A DNA stretch of 64,000 bases from Thioalkalivibrio paradoxus ARh 1 (GCF_000227685.2 NZ_CP007029.1:2516501-2580500), one strand, 5' to 3'. Counted from the stretch's first letter, positions 1-9,479 are shown. Notes: generated by a model not told the origin, from the sequence alone. Made by a program: numbers and translations.

Positions 1-1
1 C

Positions 2-436
2 CTCGACCGCGAGCGCGAACTGCTCGACTGCTACTCCGCTGGTGACGCGTTCGTGTTCGCTTCCCATACCGAAACGCAGGGCCTGGTGCTGCTCGAATCG
101 ATGGCGTCCGGCGTTCCGCTGGTGGCCCTGTCCGCACTGGGCACCCGCGATATCCTCGCGGCCCACCGCGGGGCGCTGGTGCCAGAGCCCAACGAAACGG
201 ACTTCGCCGACAAGACGGTGCGTATTCTGCGCGACCACAGACTGCGCGCCGAACTGGCCGCCGACGCACGGGCGTACGTACAGAACTGGTCGGCAGATGT
301 GATGGCCCGCCGGATGCTCGCCTTCTACGGTGAAGTGCTGCAGCGCCACGAGCCGCGCGCGCAGGACGCGAACGCAGAACGATTGCGGAACGCAGCGAGC
401 CGCGACTCGGGCGACGGACCCGGCCACGAGAATTGA
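2..436 (+). CDS. Glycosyltransferase, family 4 type, C-terminal part only
   Basis: The reading frame is open from the left edge, so the N-terminal half lies outside the window. The visible 144 codons form the nucleotide-sugar-binding half of a GT-B glycosyltransferase. The stretch SHTETQGLVLLESMASGVP carries the E-x7-E motif that contacts the donor sugar nucleotide in GT4 enzymes, and a hydrophobic strand and a helix-rich tail follow. It probably transfers a sugar to a lipid or polysaccharide acceptor at the inner membrane; the acceptor cannot be read from this fragment. The next gene on the same strand is an LpxH-like phosphoesterase, which supports an envelope role. The last 13 codons are encoded inside one arm of a 21-bp inverted repeat, so the C-terminus is probably a recent extension. 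Confidence 0.85.
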   Translation, partial: LDRERELLDCYSAGDAFVFASHTETQGLVLLESMASGVPLVALSALGTRDILAAHRGALVPEPNETDFADKTVRILRDHRLRAELAADARAYVQNWSADVMARRMLAFYGEVLQRHEPRAQDANAERLRNAASRDSGDGPGHEN

Positions 437-481
437 AGGCGAATCGCGCAGTTGCCGGCTCGTCGCCCGAGTCGCGGCTCG
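396..481. repeat. 21-bp perfect inverted repeat spanning the glycosyltransferase stop codon
   Basis: Positions 396-416 and 461-481 are exact reverse complements (left arm begins CGAGCCGCGACT) around a 44-nt spacer that contains the TGA stop at 434-436. The RNA would fold into a long GC-rich stem covering the end of the coding region. There is no T-tract, so it is not a textbook terminator. It may stabilise mRNA or be the footprint of a small mobile element. Confidence 0.8.
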
Positions 482-528
482 GCCCAACCTCGGGCCGACC
501 GAACGCGCCCCACCCCGATGGCACAGCC

Positions 529-567
529 GAACCGGGCTCCCATACGCGCGCAGCGCGAGCCCGGTTC
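529..567 (+). terminator. 11-bp stem-loop in the glycosyltransferase-phosphoesterase gap
   Basis: GAACCGGGCTC at 529-539 pairs exactly with GAGCCCGGTTC at 557-567 across a 17-nt loop. A short A-rich stretch follows rather than a T-run. It sits 80 bp before the next start codon, so it could terminate the upstream transcript or be a processing hairpin. Confidence 0.4.
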
Positions 568-647
568 AGAAAAGGTTCAACCGCACGCCATGCCCCGGTA
601 ACGCGCCCGAACGACGCTAGCGGGGTCTGGACTGACGGAGCCGCGCG

Positions 648-1502
648 ATGCGCTCACTCGACTGCCGTACCGCCTTCGTGTCGGACGTTCACCTCGGCAC
701 CCGCGACTGCCGCGCCGACTACCTTCTCGACTTCCTGCAGCGCCTCGACTGCGAGCGTCTGGTGCTGGCCGGCGACATCTTCGACCTCTGGGCGATGCGC
801 AGACGGGTGTGCTGGACGACGCCGCAAACCGCGGTGCTGGAGCATGTGCTGGCGCTGGCAGACCGCGGCGTCGACGTCGTCTACATTCCAGGCAACCACG
901 ACGAGGCCCTGCGCAGCCTGGTCGGCAGCGAAATCCGCGGGGTGCGCATCCTGCGCGATCTCGAACACCGAACGGCCGACGGGCGCCGGTTCCTGGTCAG
1001 CCACGGGGATCAGTTCGATGCCGAGGTCCGTCACAGCCGGCTCCAGCATCTGATGGGCGACCTCGGGTACCAGGTGCTGCTGCGGCTCGGCCGCTGGGTC
1101 GACCGTCTCCGACGGCTGCTGCGACTTCCGTACTGGTCGCTGTCGGCCTGGGCCAAGACCCGCGTCGGGCGAGCCCGCGACTACATCGGCCGCTTCGAGG
1201 CGGCCGCGGCGCGCGTCGCGCGCGACCGGGGATTCGACGGCCACATCGTCGGCCACATCCACAAGGCCGGGATCCATTCCCGCGACGGCGTGCTGTACTG
1301 CAATACCGGCGACTGGGTGGAGCACTGTACCGCGCTGATCGAAGACCACGGCGGGTTCCTGCACCTGGTGCACTGGTCGGACCACGTCCGGCTGGACGCC
1401 AGCGACACGATGCAGACCGCCCGCAACTCGCAACTGCCGCAACTGCCACCCGAACTGGCCTGGCTCGGCGCGCTTCCGGACCCGGTCACGCAGCGGCCCT
1501 GA
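648..1502 (+). CDS. Calcineurin-like metallophosphoesterase, UDP-2,3-diacylglucosamine hydrolase (LpxH) type
   Basis: This 284-residue protein has all the di-metal phosphoesterase signatures in order: DVH at 13-15, GDIFD with D43 and D46, GNHD at 82-85, SHGDQ around H119, and GHIH at 202-205. The LpxH-like family (COG2908) cleaves the pyrophosphate of UDP-diacylglucosamine in lipid A synthesis, or related nucleotide-lipid substrates, at the cytoplasmic membrane face. It is longer than E. coli LpxH (240 residues), with a basic helical insert near 150-185 that could bind membrane and a Pro-rich tail, so I do not assign lpxH outright. The ATG at 648 is preceded by GACGGAG. The adjacent glycosyltransferase suggests joint action on an envelope lipid or glycan. 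Confidence 0.8.
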   Translation: MRSLDCRTAFVSDVHLGTRDCRADYLLDFLQRLDCERLVLAGDIFDLWAMRRRVCWTTPQTAVLEHVLALADRGVDVVYIPGNHDEALRSLVGSEIRGVRILRDLEHRTADGRRFLVSHGDQFDAEVRHSRLQHLMGDLGYQVLLRLGRWVDRLRRLLRLPYWSLSAWAKTRVGRARDYIGRFEAAAARVARDRGFDGHIVGHIHKAGIHSRDGVLYCNTGDWVEHCTALIEDHGGFLHLVHWSDHVRLDASDTMQTARNSQLPQLPPELAWLGALPDPVTQRP

Positions 1503-1645
1503 ATCGCTCGCTGGCTGAGGGATTCGTCCCGCCCCGAGGCATGGCCGGTGCCGGCGCGCCCACGTCGTTTCGCAGTCTGCCGACGCGGCGCCCGGAGGAC
1601 GGCCAATTCGTTTCGTCTGCCAGCCACCGAGGCAAGTACTACTCT

Positions 1646-1674
1646 CTGGAAAACCCCCAGCGACCTCCTATACT
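1646..1674 (+). promoter_or_regulatory. Candidate sigma70-type promoter for the formate dehydrogenase operon
   Basis: The 338-bp gap 1503-1840 holds no gene I can support. Its best promoter-like signal is TATACT at 1669-1674, with a weak -35-like CTGGAA 17 bp upstream at 1646-1651. The transcript would have a leader of about 160 nt containing GC-rich inverted repeats (1745-1785). A strong ribosome-binding site (GAGGAGGAGG) precedes the ATG at 1841. I see no clear FNR, NarL or sigma54 site. Confidence 0.3.
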
Positions 1675-1840
1675 CCTGAATTACGGGGTTTTCGCGGCAG
1701 CGGCGCGGGTTTCTCCGAACCGTCGCCGCTCTGCCCCGTAACCGAACCGTGGGCCGGTTCCACCGGCGAACCACCGGTCCGGCCGACCACACAACGAGGG
1801 CACAAGCCCCGCCGCACCGAGTTGCGAGGAGGAGGAGTCG

Positions 1841-4800
1841 ATGCAAGTCACACGACGAACGTTCTTGAAGATATGCGCGGCGGGGATGGGCAGCTCCACC
1901 CTCGTCGCGCTGGGCTTCTCGCCCACGGAACTGCAGGCGTCGGTGCGCAGCTTCAAGCTCGCACGCACCACCGAGGCCCGAAGCACCTGCCCCTACTGCT
2001 CGGTGAGCTGCGGGGTGATCATGTACAGTTTGGGCAGCGGCGCGAAGAACGCCCATCCGGCGCTGATCCACATCGAAGGAGACCCGGACAACCCGGTGAA
2101 CCGCGGCACGCTGTGCCCGAAGGGTGCCGGCCTGATCGACATGATCAAGAGCCCGAACCGGGTGCTGTACCCGGAAGTGCGCGAACCCGGCTCGAACGAA
2201 TGGACGCGGATCTCCTGGGAAGAGGCGATCACGCGCATCGCGAAGCGGATGAAGGAAGACCGCGACGCGAACTTCGTCACCCGCAACGACAACGGTGAAC
2301 TGGTCAACCGCTGGAACACCACCGGCCTGCTGGCCAGCTCCGCCGCCAGCAACGAGACCGGCTACCTGACCGCAAAGACCGCGCGCAGCTACGGGATGGT
2401 TACCGTCGATACCCAGGCTCGCATTTGACACGCTCCGACGGTGGCCAGTCTGGCCCCGACTTTCGGACGCGGTGCAATGACGAACCACTGGGTCGACATC
2501 AAGAATGCCGACCTGATCATCGTGATGGGCGGAAACGCCGCCGAAGCACACCCCTGCGGCTTCAAATGGGTTACGGAGGCGAAGGCCAACCGTGGCGCGA
2601 AGCTGATCGTGGTCGATCCGCGCTTCACCCGTTCCGCGGCGGTCTCCGACTACTACGCCCCGATCCGCGTGGGCACCGACATCGCGTTTCTGGCCGGCGT
2701 GATCCACTACCTGCTGACGAACGACAAGATCCAGCACGAGTACGTGCGCCACTACACCAACGCCCCGTTCATCGTGAAGGACGAGTACGAGTTCGAGGAC
2801 GGGCTGTTCTCCGGCTACGACGAAGACAACCGGCGCTACGACCGGGCGAGCTGGGGTTACGAGATGCGTGACGATGGCTTTGCGCGTGTCGATTACAGCC
2901 TGCGTCACCCGCGCTGCGTGTTCCAATTGATGAAAACGCACTTCTCGCGTTACACGCCCGAGATAGTCAGCCGGATCACCGGCACCCCGGAAGACCGCTT
3001 CCTGCACATCTGCGAAGCGATCGCCGAACACTCCGCGCCCGACAAGGTCATGACGATCCTGTATGCGCTGGGGTGGACACAGCATACCAAGGGCTCGCAG
3101 AACATCCGGACGATGGCGATGATCCAGCTGCTGCTGGGCAACATCGGCATGCCGGGCGGCGGCGTGAATGCGCTGCGCGGTCACGCGAACGTGCAGGGCA
3201 TCACCGACATGAACCTGGTCACGACCAACCTGCCGGGCTACCTGAACCTGCCGAACGACCAGCACCAGAGCTTCGGCGAGTACATGGAGCTAAGGGCCCT
3301 GAAGCCCATCCGGCCCGGGCAGATCAGCTGGTGGCAGAACTACCCGAAATACCACGTCAGCCTGATGAAGGCCTGGTACGGGGATGCGGCGACTGCGGAC
3401 AACGACTTCGCCTACGACTATCTGCCGAAGATCGACCGGCCGTATGACGTGATGCAGATGTTCGAATTGATGCATCAGGACAAGATGACCGGCTTCATCT
3501 GCCAGGGCTTCAACCCGGTCGCGGCGGTGTCGCACAAGGCGAAGATGACCCAGGCGCTGTCGAAGCTGAAGTTCCTGGTCATCATCGACCCGCTGGTCAC
3601 CGAAACCTCGGAGTTCTGGCGTAACTACGGCAGCTACAACGACGTCGATCCCACGCAGATCCAGACCGAGGTGTTCCGCCTGCCCTCCGGCCTGTTCGCA
3701 GAAGAGGACGGCACCTTCACCAACTCCGGCCGGGTCATCATCTGGAAGGAGAAGGGCGCGAACCCGCCCGGCGAAGCCAAGCCGGATCGGGAGATCGTCG
3801 CGCGGCTGTTCCTGAAGATCCGCGAAATGTATCAGGCGGAGGGTGGAGCGTTCCCGGACCCGATCCTGAACGTCACCTGGCCGTACAACAACCCGGAGGT
3901 GCCCGATTCCGGCGAGCTGCTGCGCGAGATCTCCGGAAAGGCGGTGGCGGACGTCCGCGATGCCGATGGGCGCATCACGATCCCGGCCGGACAGCAAGTA
4001 GCCGGGTTCGCGCAGTTGCGCGACGATGGCAGCACTGCCTGCGGCAACTGGCTGTACAGCGGCGCATGGACGGCCGAGGGCAACATGACCGCAAGGCGGA
4101 GCACTGCAGACCCGTCGGGCCTCGGCGTGTACCCCGAATGGGGCTTTGCCTGGCCGGCGAACCGCCGGATCCTGTACAACCGCGCGTCCTGCGATATCGA
4201 CGGCAAGCCGTGGGATCCCCGGCGCGCACCGGTGGCCTGGGACGGCCAGCGCTGGAGCGGACCGGACATCCCGGACATGCGCCCGACCGCGGATCCGGAG
4301 GAAGAGGTGATGCCGTTCATCATGACGCCGGAGGGCGTGGCGCGCCTGTTCGCCGGCATGAATGAGGGGCCGTTCCCCGAGCACTACGAACCCTTCGAGT
4401 CGCCACTCGGGTACAACCCGCTGCATCGGGACAACCCGAAGGCGACGAACAACCCGGCGGCACGGGTCTTCCCCGGCGACTGGGCGAGTTTCGGCAAGGC
4501 CGATGAGTTCCCGTACGCGGCGACCACCTACCGGCTCACCGAGCACTTCCACTTCTGGACCAAGCACGCGCAGTCGCTGGCGGTCACCCAGCCTTCGCAG
4601 TTCGTCGAGATCGGCGAGGTCTTGGCGCAGGAGAAGGGAATCCGCAGCGGCGACGACGTGGTGGTGATGTCCAACCGCGGCGAGATCACCGCCACCTGTG
4701 TGGTGACCAAGCGCATCAAGCCGCTCAATGTCGACGGCAGGGTCGTCCACACCGTGGGAATCCCGATCCACTGGGGTTTCGCGGGGCTGACCAACAAGGG

Positions 4801-4894
4801 CTACCTGGCCAACGTGCTGACCCCGTATGTGGGCGACGCCAACTCGCAGACGCCTGAGTTCAAGGCGTTCCTGGTCGACATCGAGAAAGCCTGA
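1841..4894 (+). CDS. fdnG: Formate dehydrogenase alpha subunit, selenocysteine-containing (FdnG/FdoG type)
   Basis: This is the catalytic molybdopterin subunit, oxidising formate to CO2 in the periplasm. Translation must read through TGA at 2426-2428 as selenocysteine at codon 196, the same number as in E. coli FdnG; the full product is 1017 residues (E. coli 1015). The flanking residues match the family on both sides: QARI before, [15 protein letters not shown] after. The N-terminus has a Tat signal (RRTFLK, residues 5-10), and the [4Fe-4S] cysteines are C50, C53, C57 and C92. The rest is typical bis-MGD oxidoreductase ([22 protein letters not shown]-terminal TNTLTPFVGDAN-like end). It heads an operon with beta, gamma and FdhE, and all Sec-synthesis genes lie within 20 kb. 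Any annotation that splits it into 1841-2428 and 2441-4894 is a UGA artefact. Confidence 0.97.
2426..2470 (+). promoter_or_regulatory. Bacterial SECIS element in fdnG mRNA
   Basis: Immediately after the Sec UGA the mRNA folds as GG, bulged U, GGCC, loop AGUCU, GGCC, CC (2440-2457). Counting the U of UGA as 1, the bulged U is position 17, exactly as in the E. coli fdhF element, and the apical loop resembles its GGUCU. A weaker lower stem (CCG 2435-2437 with CGG 2464-2466) extends it. SelB, encoded at 13852, should bind this hairpin and deliver Sec-tRNA. Confidence 0.9.
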
Positions 4895-4905
4895 GGAGGT
4901 GCGCC

Positions 4906-5814
4906 ATGTCATCACTGCAATCGCTTGATATCACCGCACGCTCCGCCACGAACCGGACCCCTCCCAGCATTCGGGAGGGGGTCGAGGTCGCGAAGCTGAT
5001 CGATGTCTCCAAATGCATCGGCTGCAAGGCCTGCCAGGTCGCGTGTGCGGAATGGAACGACCTGCGGGAAGAGATCGGCACCAACGTCGGTGTCTACGAC
5101 AACCCGCTGGACCTGACCCCGAGCACCTGGACGCTGATGCGCTTCGCCGAAGTCGAGCCCGAGGAGTTCGAGTTCGAATGGCTGATCCGCAAGGACGGCT
5201 GCATGCACTGCGCCGACCCGGGCTGTCTGAAGGCCTGCCCGGCCCCCGGCGCGATCGTGCAGTACGCGAACGGGATCGTCGACTTCGTCTCCGAGCACTG
5301 CATCGGCTGCGGGTACTGCATCGCCGGCTGTCCGTTCGACATCCCGCGAATCTCGCAGAAGGATCACCGGGCCTACAAATGCACGCTTTGCTCGGACCGG
5401 GTCGCGGTGGGCATGGAGCCCGCCTGCGTGAAGACCTGCCCGACCGGCTGCATCACCTTCGGATCCAAGGAGGACATGAAGAAGCATGCCGACGGGCGGA
5501 TCGCGGACCTGAAATCCCGCGGCTACGACCAGGCGGGGCTGTACGACCCGCAGGGCGTCGGCGGCACGCACGTGATGTACGTGCTGCAGCACGCCGATCA
5601 GCCCGAGCTGTATCAAGGCCTGCCAAAGGATCCGAAGATCAGCGCTGCGGTCGATTTCTGGAAGGGACTGGCCAAGCCGTTCAGCCTTGCCTTGCTCGGC
5701 ATCGCGAGCCTGGGGGCCTTCGTGCACTACTTCGCCGTGGGGCCGAACGACGCGGAGGACGACGAGGACGACGACAAGCCCCGGGCGGCAGCCGCCACGG
5801 ACAAGGAGGATTGA
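4906..5814 (+). CDS. fdnH: Formate dehydrogenase beta subunit, four-cluster ferredoxin-like (FdnH/FdoH type)
   Basis: This 302-residue electron-transfer subunit carries electrons from the alpha subunit to the membrane cytochrome. Sixteen cysteines form four [4Fe-4S] clusters: C37/40/43/47, C99/102/107/111, C132/135/138/142 and C159/162/174/178. A single hydrophobic segment near residues 258-280 anchors it in the membrane, as in E. coli FdnH, and a very acidic tail follows. It starts 11 bp after the alpha stop with AGGAGGTG upstream. It has no Tat signal of its own, so it is presumably exported with the alpha subunit by hitchhiking. Confidence 0.96.
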   Translation: MSSLQSLDITARSATNRTPPSIREGVEVAKLIDVSKCIGCKACQVACAEWNDLREEIGTNVGVYDNPLDLTPSTWTLMRFAEVEPEEFEFEWLIRKDGCMHCADPGCLKACPAPGAIVQYANGIVDFVSEHCIGCGYCIAGCPFDIPRISQKDHRAYKCTLCSDRVAVGMEPACVKTCPTGCITFGSKEDMKKHADGRIADLKSRGYDQAGLYDPQGVGGTHVMYVLQHADQPELYQGLPKDPKISAAVDFWKGLAKPFSLALLGIASLGAFVHYFAVGPNDAEDDEDDDKPRAAAATDKED

Positions 5815-5817
5815 GCC

Positions 5818-6456
5818 ATGAGCGCAAGACCGAAGCTGATTCAGCGCTACACTGCCAGTGACCGGGTGAACCATGGGCTGCTGGCCCTGGCCTTCATCCT
5901 CGTAACGATGTCCGGAATGGCGTTCTTCCACCCTTCGCTGTACTGGCTTACCGCCTTCTTCGGCGGTGGCCAGTGGGCGCGCGCGCTGCATCCCCTGCTG
6001 GGTGTGGCGATGTTCGTGTTCTTCTTCATCGCGATGGTCAAGTACTGGAAGCACAACCTGCTGACCGGGAATGACTTCAAGTGGCTGGGGCGACTCGGCG
6101 ACGTAATGAAGAACCGCGAGGAAAACCTGCCTCCGATCGGCAAGTACAACCCGGGCCAGAAATTGCTGTTCTGGACGCTGGTCGTGACGATGATCCTGTT
6201 GCTGCTGACAGGCATTGCGCTGTGGCAGCCCTGGTTCGCGCCGCTGTTCCCGATCGGAGTGGTGCGCGCTGCCGCCGTGATCCACGTGATCAGCGCGGTG
6301 GTCCTGCTGCTGGGAATGATCGTGCACATCTACTCGGCGATTTTCTGGATCAAGGGGTCGACGCAGGCGATGCTGCGGGGTACGGTCACCGAGAAGTGGG
6401 CGCGCAAGCATCATCCGCTGTGGTATGAAGAAATGACCTCGGGGCAGAAAAAGTGA
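5818..6456 (+). CDS. fdnI: Formate dehydrogenase gamma subunit, cytochrome b556 (FdnI/FdoI type)
   Basis: This 212-residue membrane subunit has four hydrophobic segments (about 20-40, 55-75, 115-135 and 150-175). Histidines lie where the di-heme ligands sit in the family: in RVNHG near the N-terminus, in LHPLLG, and in the paired VIHVISAV and IVHIYSA stretch. It accepts electrons from the beta subunit and reduces the quinone pool. It begins 3 bp after the beta stop, and its own stop overlaps the GTG of fdhE, so the four genes form one tight operon. Confidence 0.95.
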   Translation: MSARPKLIQRYTASDRVNHGLLALAFILVTMSGMAFFHPSLYWLTAFFGGGQWARALHPLLGVAMFVFFFIAMVKYWKHNLLTGNDFKWLGRLGDVMKNREENLPPIGKYNPGQKLLFWTLVVTMILLLLTGIALWQPWFAPLFPIGVVRAAAVIHVISAVVLLLGMIVHIYSAIFWIKGSTQAMLRGTVTEKWARKHHPLWYEEMTSGQKK

Positions 6457-7403
6457 GTGCAGTCATCCAACCGGGCGAGATCCGCCTGCCCGCGCAGGAA
6501 GCGCCCTTCGTGCGGGCCGCCGACCGGAAGCACGTCTTCCGGCGGCGGGCCGACCGTCTCCTCCAGCTGGCGAGCGATCACCCGCTGGAACCGTTCCTGA
6601 TGTTCGTGGCCTCGGTCGCGCGGGCACAACAGGCCGCGCTGGATCGACTGGACGCGGGCAGCGTGTCGCTGCCCCCGGGCCTGTCACTGGCCGAGCAGCG
6701 CCGGCGCGGCGAACCGGTGTTCAGCGCATCGTCATGGCGGCCGGAACCGGTTTGGCATGAAGTGCTGGCCGGGATCCTTGCCGACGTCGAAACCGCCGCG
6801 CCGGCGCCGACCCGGGCCGCGATCGACGCATTGCGCAACATGGACCGCGCGGAGCTGGACACTGTCGCACGGCAGGTGCTCGACGGAGATCTGGCGATGG
6901 CCGATCCCGCGCGGACGCCGTTGGTCGCAGCGGCACTGCAGGTCTACTGGACCCAGCTGGCAACGGCCCTGCCTGTGGAAGACTTCGGTGTCATCCGGTC
7001 CGACCCGGAACCGCACCCGGGCCACTGTCCGGTCTGCGGCAGTGCCCCGGTCGCGAGCGTCGTGCAGATCGGTGGCGTGCAGCAGGGTCTGCGCTACCTG
7101 CACTGTTCCCTCTGCGAGAGCGAATGGCACCTGGTACGTGTGAAGTGCTCGAACTGCGAGGCGACCACTGGCCTGGAGTACCTGGGTCTGGAAGGCGACC
7201 AGGGAGCGATCAAGGCCGAGGCCTGCCGCGAGTGCCAAAGCTACCTGAAGATCTTCTATATGGAAAAGGACTTCGACGTGGACGCGGTCGCAGACGATCT
7301 CGCGAGTCTCGGGCTGGATCTGCTGCTGGCAGAGGAGGGCCATCTGCGCAACGGGCCGAACCTGTTCTTCATCCCGGGCGAGGAAACCGCCGACACCCGC
7401 TAG
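6453..7403 (+). CDS. fdhE: Formate dehydrogenase accessory protein FdhE
   Basis: FdhE is a cytoplasmic maturation factor needed for active respiratory formate dehydrogenases. It is a rubredoxin-like iron protein that interacts with the catalytic subunit. The 316-residue product has a helical N-terminal half and four CxxC pairs at C192/195, C218/221, C232/235 and C258/261, followed by the family's C-terminal LRNGPNLFFIPG motif. The start is GTG at 6453, overlapping the gamma-subunit stop by 4 bp (GTGA), which implies translational coupling. Its presence confirms that the selenoenzyme is of the membrane-bound, Tat-exported class. Confidence 0.93.
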   Translation: MSAVIQPGEIRLPAQEAPFVRAADRKHVFRRRADRLLQLASDHPLEPFLMFVASVARAQQAALDRLDAGSVSLPPGLSLAEQRRRGEPVFSASSWRPEPVWHEVLAGILADVETAAPAPTRAAIDALRNMDRAELDTVARQVLDGDLAMADPARTPLVAAALQVYWTQLATALPVEDFGVIRSDPEPHPGHCPVCGSAPVASVVQIGGVQQGLRYLHCSLCESEWHLVRVKCSNCEATTGLEYLGLEGDQGAIKAEACRECQSYLKIFYMEKDFDVDAVADDLASLGLDLLLAEEGHLRNGPNLFFIPGEETADTR

Positions 7404-7454
7404 CAGCCTGCCGGACTTGGGCTGCTGGGAAACGCTGATCAACCCTTGATCGCG
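7402..7454 (+). terminator. Two stem-loops after fdhE
   Basis: AGCAGCC (7402-7408) pairs with GGCTGCT (7420-7426). Next to it CGC-T-GATCAA (7433-7442) pairs with TTGATCGCG (7446-7454) around CCC. Neither has a T-tract. They lie just behind the fdhE stop, so they may mark the end of the operon or attenuate transcription into the NrfD-like gene. The rest of the gap to 7667 shows nothing recognisable. Confidence 0.4.
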
Positions 7455-7667
7455 AAGGGCGAAGCCTCCTGCCGCGAGCACGGCGTGGCGGGGCGTAGCG
7501 ATCCATGCGGCGGTGATTTCGGCGGCGCCGGCGATCCGAACAGCGAGGTAAGCAAGGGGCTGCACGAATGGCTGGCCCCAGCCAAGGGTGGTTCGCGTCG
7601 GTGACGACAGGCCGCAGCGTCGTTTGGGAGCCGCCCGCCCTGCCGGCGAACGTCAAGGAGCCAAGTC

Positions 7668-8717
7668 ATGAGGTCCAACGTCAGTGTGAAGGGTTTTCTC
7701 ACCCCCACCTGGATCCTGATCGCGGTCGGACTGGTCGCAGGCGGGGCGCTGGCGCTATACGAGTGGCTCTTTGGCCCGCTGTTCTCGACCGCCAACGCGC
7801 TGGTGTGGACACTGCCGCGGATCACCTACGTCTTTCTCGCGTTGATGAGCACCGGCGTTTCGCTGGTACTGGCCTACGGGCTGCTCAAACACGATGAAGC
7901 CATCACGCGGGATACGCGAGCCCTGCTGATCATGGCGGTCGGAATGCTGCTCGGGGGCTTCACGGCATTGGCGACCGACTTCGGGTCCGTACCAAATCTG
8001 ATCCGGACCCTGCTCGCGTGGAACCTGGGCTCACCGCTCTGGTGGATCGTCGCGCTGTACTCGGCGCTGCCGGTGCTGCTGATCGTGAAGCTAGCGCTGG
8101 ACCTGACGGGGCGACAGCGCGTCTTCGATCTGCCGCTGGCCTGGGGCACGCTGGTCATCGCGACCGCCGCGGCCATTACCATCGGCGCAGCGTTCGGTAC
8201 GGTGATCGGGCATCCGGGTTTCCATGGAGCGTTCCTGGCGATCGTCACCCTGGTCTCCGCACTGGTCAGCGGCACGGCCGCGATCGTGCTGCTGCGCCCG
8301 CAGAGTGCGCTGACGAAAACGTCAGAGCGGATCTTCCGGCCGACCGCACTGCTGCTCGCGGCGCTATTGCTGATACGCGTGGCCTACGAGGCGCACAGCA
8401 CTGTCCCCGGAATGATCGGCTGGGCGGGCGTCTCGATGCTGGCGCCGTTCATCATCGCTGCCGCGCTGCTGCATCTCGCGCCGCGCCTGCTCGCACTGCT
8501 GGCCATCGTGGCCGTGCTCTGGGTGCAATACAGTTTCATCATTGCCGGGCAGCTCATGTCGCTGGCGCCGACCGCTGACGGGTACGGTGGGGTCCAGTCC
8601 TATCGGCCGAACCTGCCGGAGATCCTGATCCTCGTGTTGGGAATCGCCGTCGCCGCCGCGCTGATCAAACTCGGCGACCGGTTCCTGACGAACGACCGAG
8701 ACCAGGGCACGCCCTGA
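7668..8717 (+). CDS. Polytopic membrane protein, NrfD/PsrC-like
   Basis: The 349-residue protein has about ten hydrophobic segments (near 12-34, 52-73, 84-105, 124-144, 158-181, 188-209, 226-245, 254-273, 276-297 and 317-338) with short loops and no cofactor-binding cysteines. This layout and the context (after a formate dehydrogenase, before a rhodanese) suggest the NrfD/PsrC family of quinone-interacting membrane subunits, which usually pair with ferredoxin-like and molybdopterin subunits. The operon already has a cytochrome b gamma subunit, so this may be a second quinone gate or serve another complex. AGGAG precedes the ATG. The family call rests on topology and context rather than a decisive motif. 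Confidence 0.6.
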   Translation: MRSNVSVKGFLTPTWILIAVGLVAGGALALYEWLFGPLFSTANALVWTLPRITYVFLALMSTGVSLVLAYGLLKHDEAITRDTRALLIMAVGMLLGGFTALATDFGSVPNLIRTLLAWNLGSPLWWIVALYSALPVLLIVKLALDLTGRQRVFDLPLAWGTLVIATAAAITIGAAFGTVIGHPGFHGAFLAIVTLVSALVSGTAAIVLLRPQSALTKTSERIFRPTALLLAALLLIRVAYEAHSTVPGMIGWAGVSMLAPFIIAAALLHLAPRLLALLAIVAVLWVQYSFIIAGQLMSLAPTADGYGGVQSYRPNLPEILILVLGIAVAAALIKLGDRFLTNDRDQGTP

Positions 8718-8819
8718 CCCGTGCCGCGATCGCGAGGCACACGGGATCCGCGCTGCGACAATCCCAACCCCGCCAGGGGTATTACGGGCACGGATATCCT
8801 TGCTGCGAGAATCGCGCCG

Positions 8820-9278
8820 ATGAAGAAGAAACTCGCCATCATCGTGCTGGGGCTCCTGCTGCTTCCCGCGGCGGTCTGGCTCGCGATCGGGCTGCTGCCG
8901 GAGCCCCCGTACGAGCAGCTGAACAATGCCGAGCTGGAACAGATGGTCCGGGACGGTGCGATGGTGATCGACATCCGCCGCCCCGACGAGTGGCGCGAAA
9001 CCGGCGTGGTCGAGGGCAGCTATCTGGTCACCGCGTTCGACGAACAGGGCCGGCTGACTCGCGAGTTCCCGGCGCTATTCGGCCAACTCACCGATCCGCA
9101 ACAGCCGGTGGTGCTGATCTGCCGCACCGGCAATCGCACCGATGCGCTGGCCCGGATGCTGATCGAGCAAGCCGGCTACGAGCAGGTATACAACGTTTCC
9201 CACGGCATCACCTCGTGGATCGCCGCCGGCGGCGAAGTCAAACCCTGCCCGATGCGCGACACCAGCCTGCGCTGCTAG
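8820..9278 (+). CDS. Membrane-anchored rhodanese-like protein
   Basis: The 152-residue protein has an N-terminal signal anchor (residues 4-24) followed by one rhodanese domain. The active loop CRTGNRTD places the catalytic cysteine at C101, and DIRRPDEW at 51-58 is the usual CDC25/rhodanese entry motif. The domain should face the periplasm and carry persulfide sulfur, or possibly selenium given the surroundings. The ATG at 8820 was chosen because the signal anchor begins directly there; the in-frame extension upstream is not protein-like. It follows the NrfD-like gene on the same strand by about 100 bp and may belong to the same unit. Confidence 0.85.
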   Translation: MKKKLAIIVLGLLLLPAAVWLAIGLLPEPPYEQLNNAELEQMVRDGAMVIDIRRPDEWRETGVVEGSYLVTAFDEQGRLTREFPALFGQLTDPQQPVVLICRTGNRTDALARMLIEQAGYEQVYNVSHGITSWIAAGGEVKPCPMRDTSLRC

Positions 9279-9479
9279 CGCAACCCTGAGTTTGCGGCGT
9301 TTCCCTGCGGCACTCGATGTGCCGCCAGAATCGGCGGCCGCAGCCATTTCCGCACCGATCGCGCCCCGAGAATCGCAGCCGAGCGCGCCGCGGGACGTTG
9401 CCCTTTGAACGTCGCTTGAGCCGCACGAGAAGGGCTAACTTCCATGGCCTATTTGGCCACCCCCGATGATGAAAGAGGC

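Noticed and set aside
1181-3265. Long open frame of 694 codons on the minus strand through the phosphoesterase and formate dehydrogenase genes
   Set aside because: It is an antisense shadow of two clearly identified genes in GC-rich DNA; the translation is His/Arg/Val-rich without any family motif.
7433-7454. GATCAA-CCC-TTGATC as an FNR site
   Set aside because: The half-sites face outward, the reverse of TTGAT-N4-ATCAA, and the site lies behind, not before, the operon.
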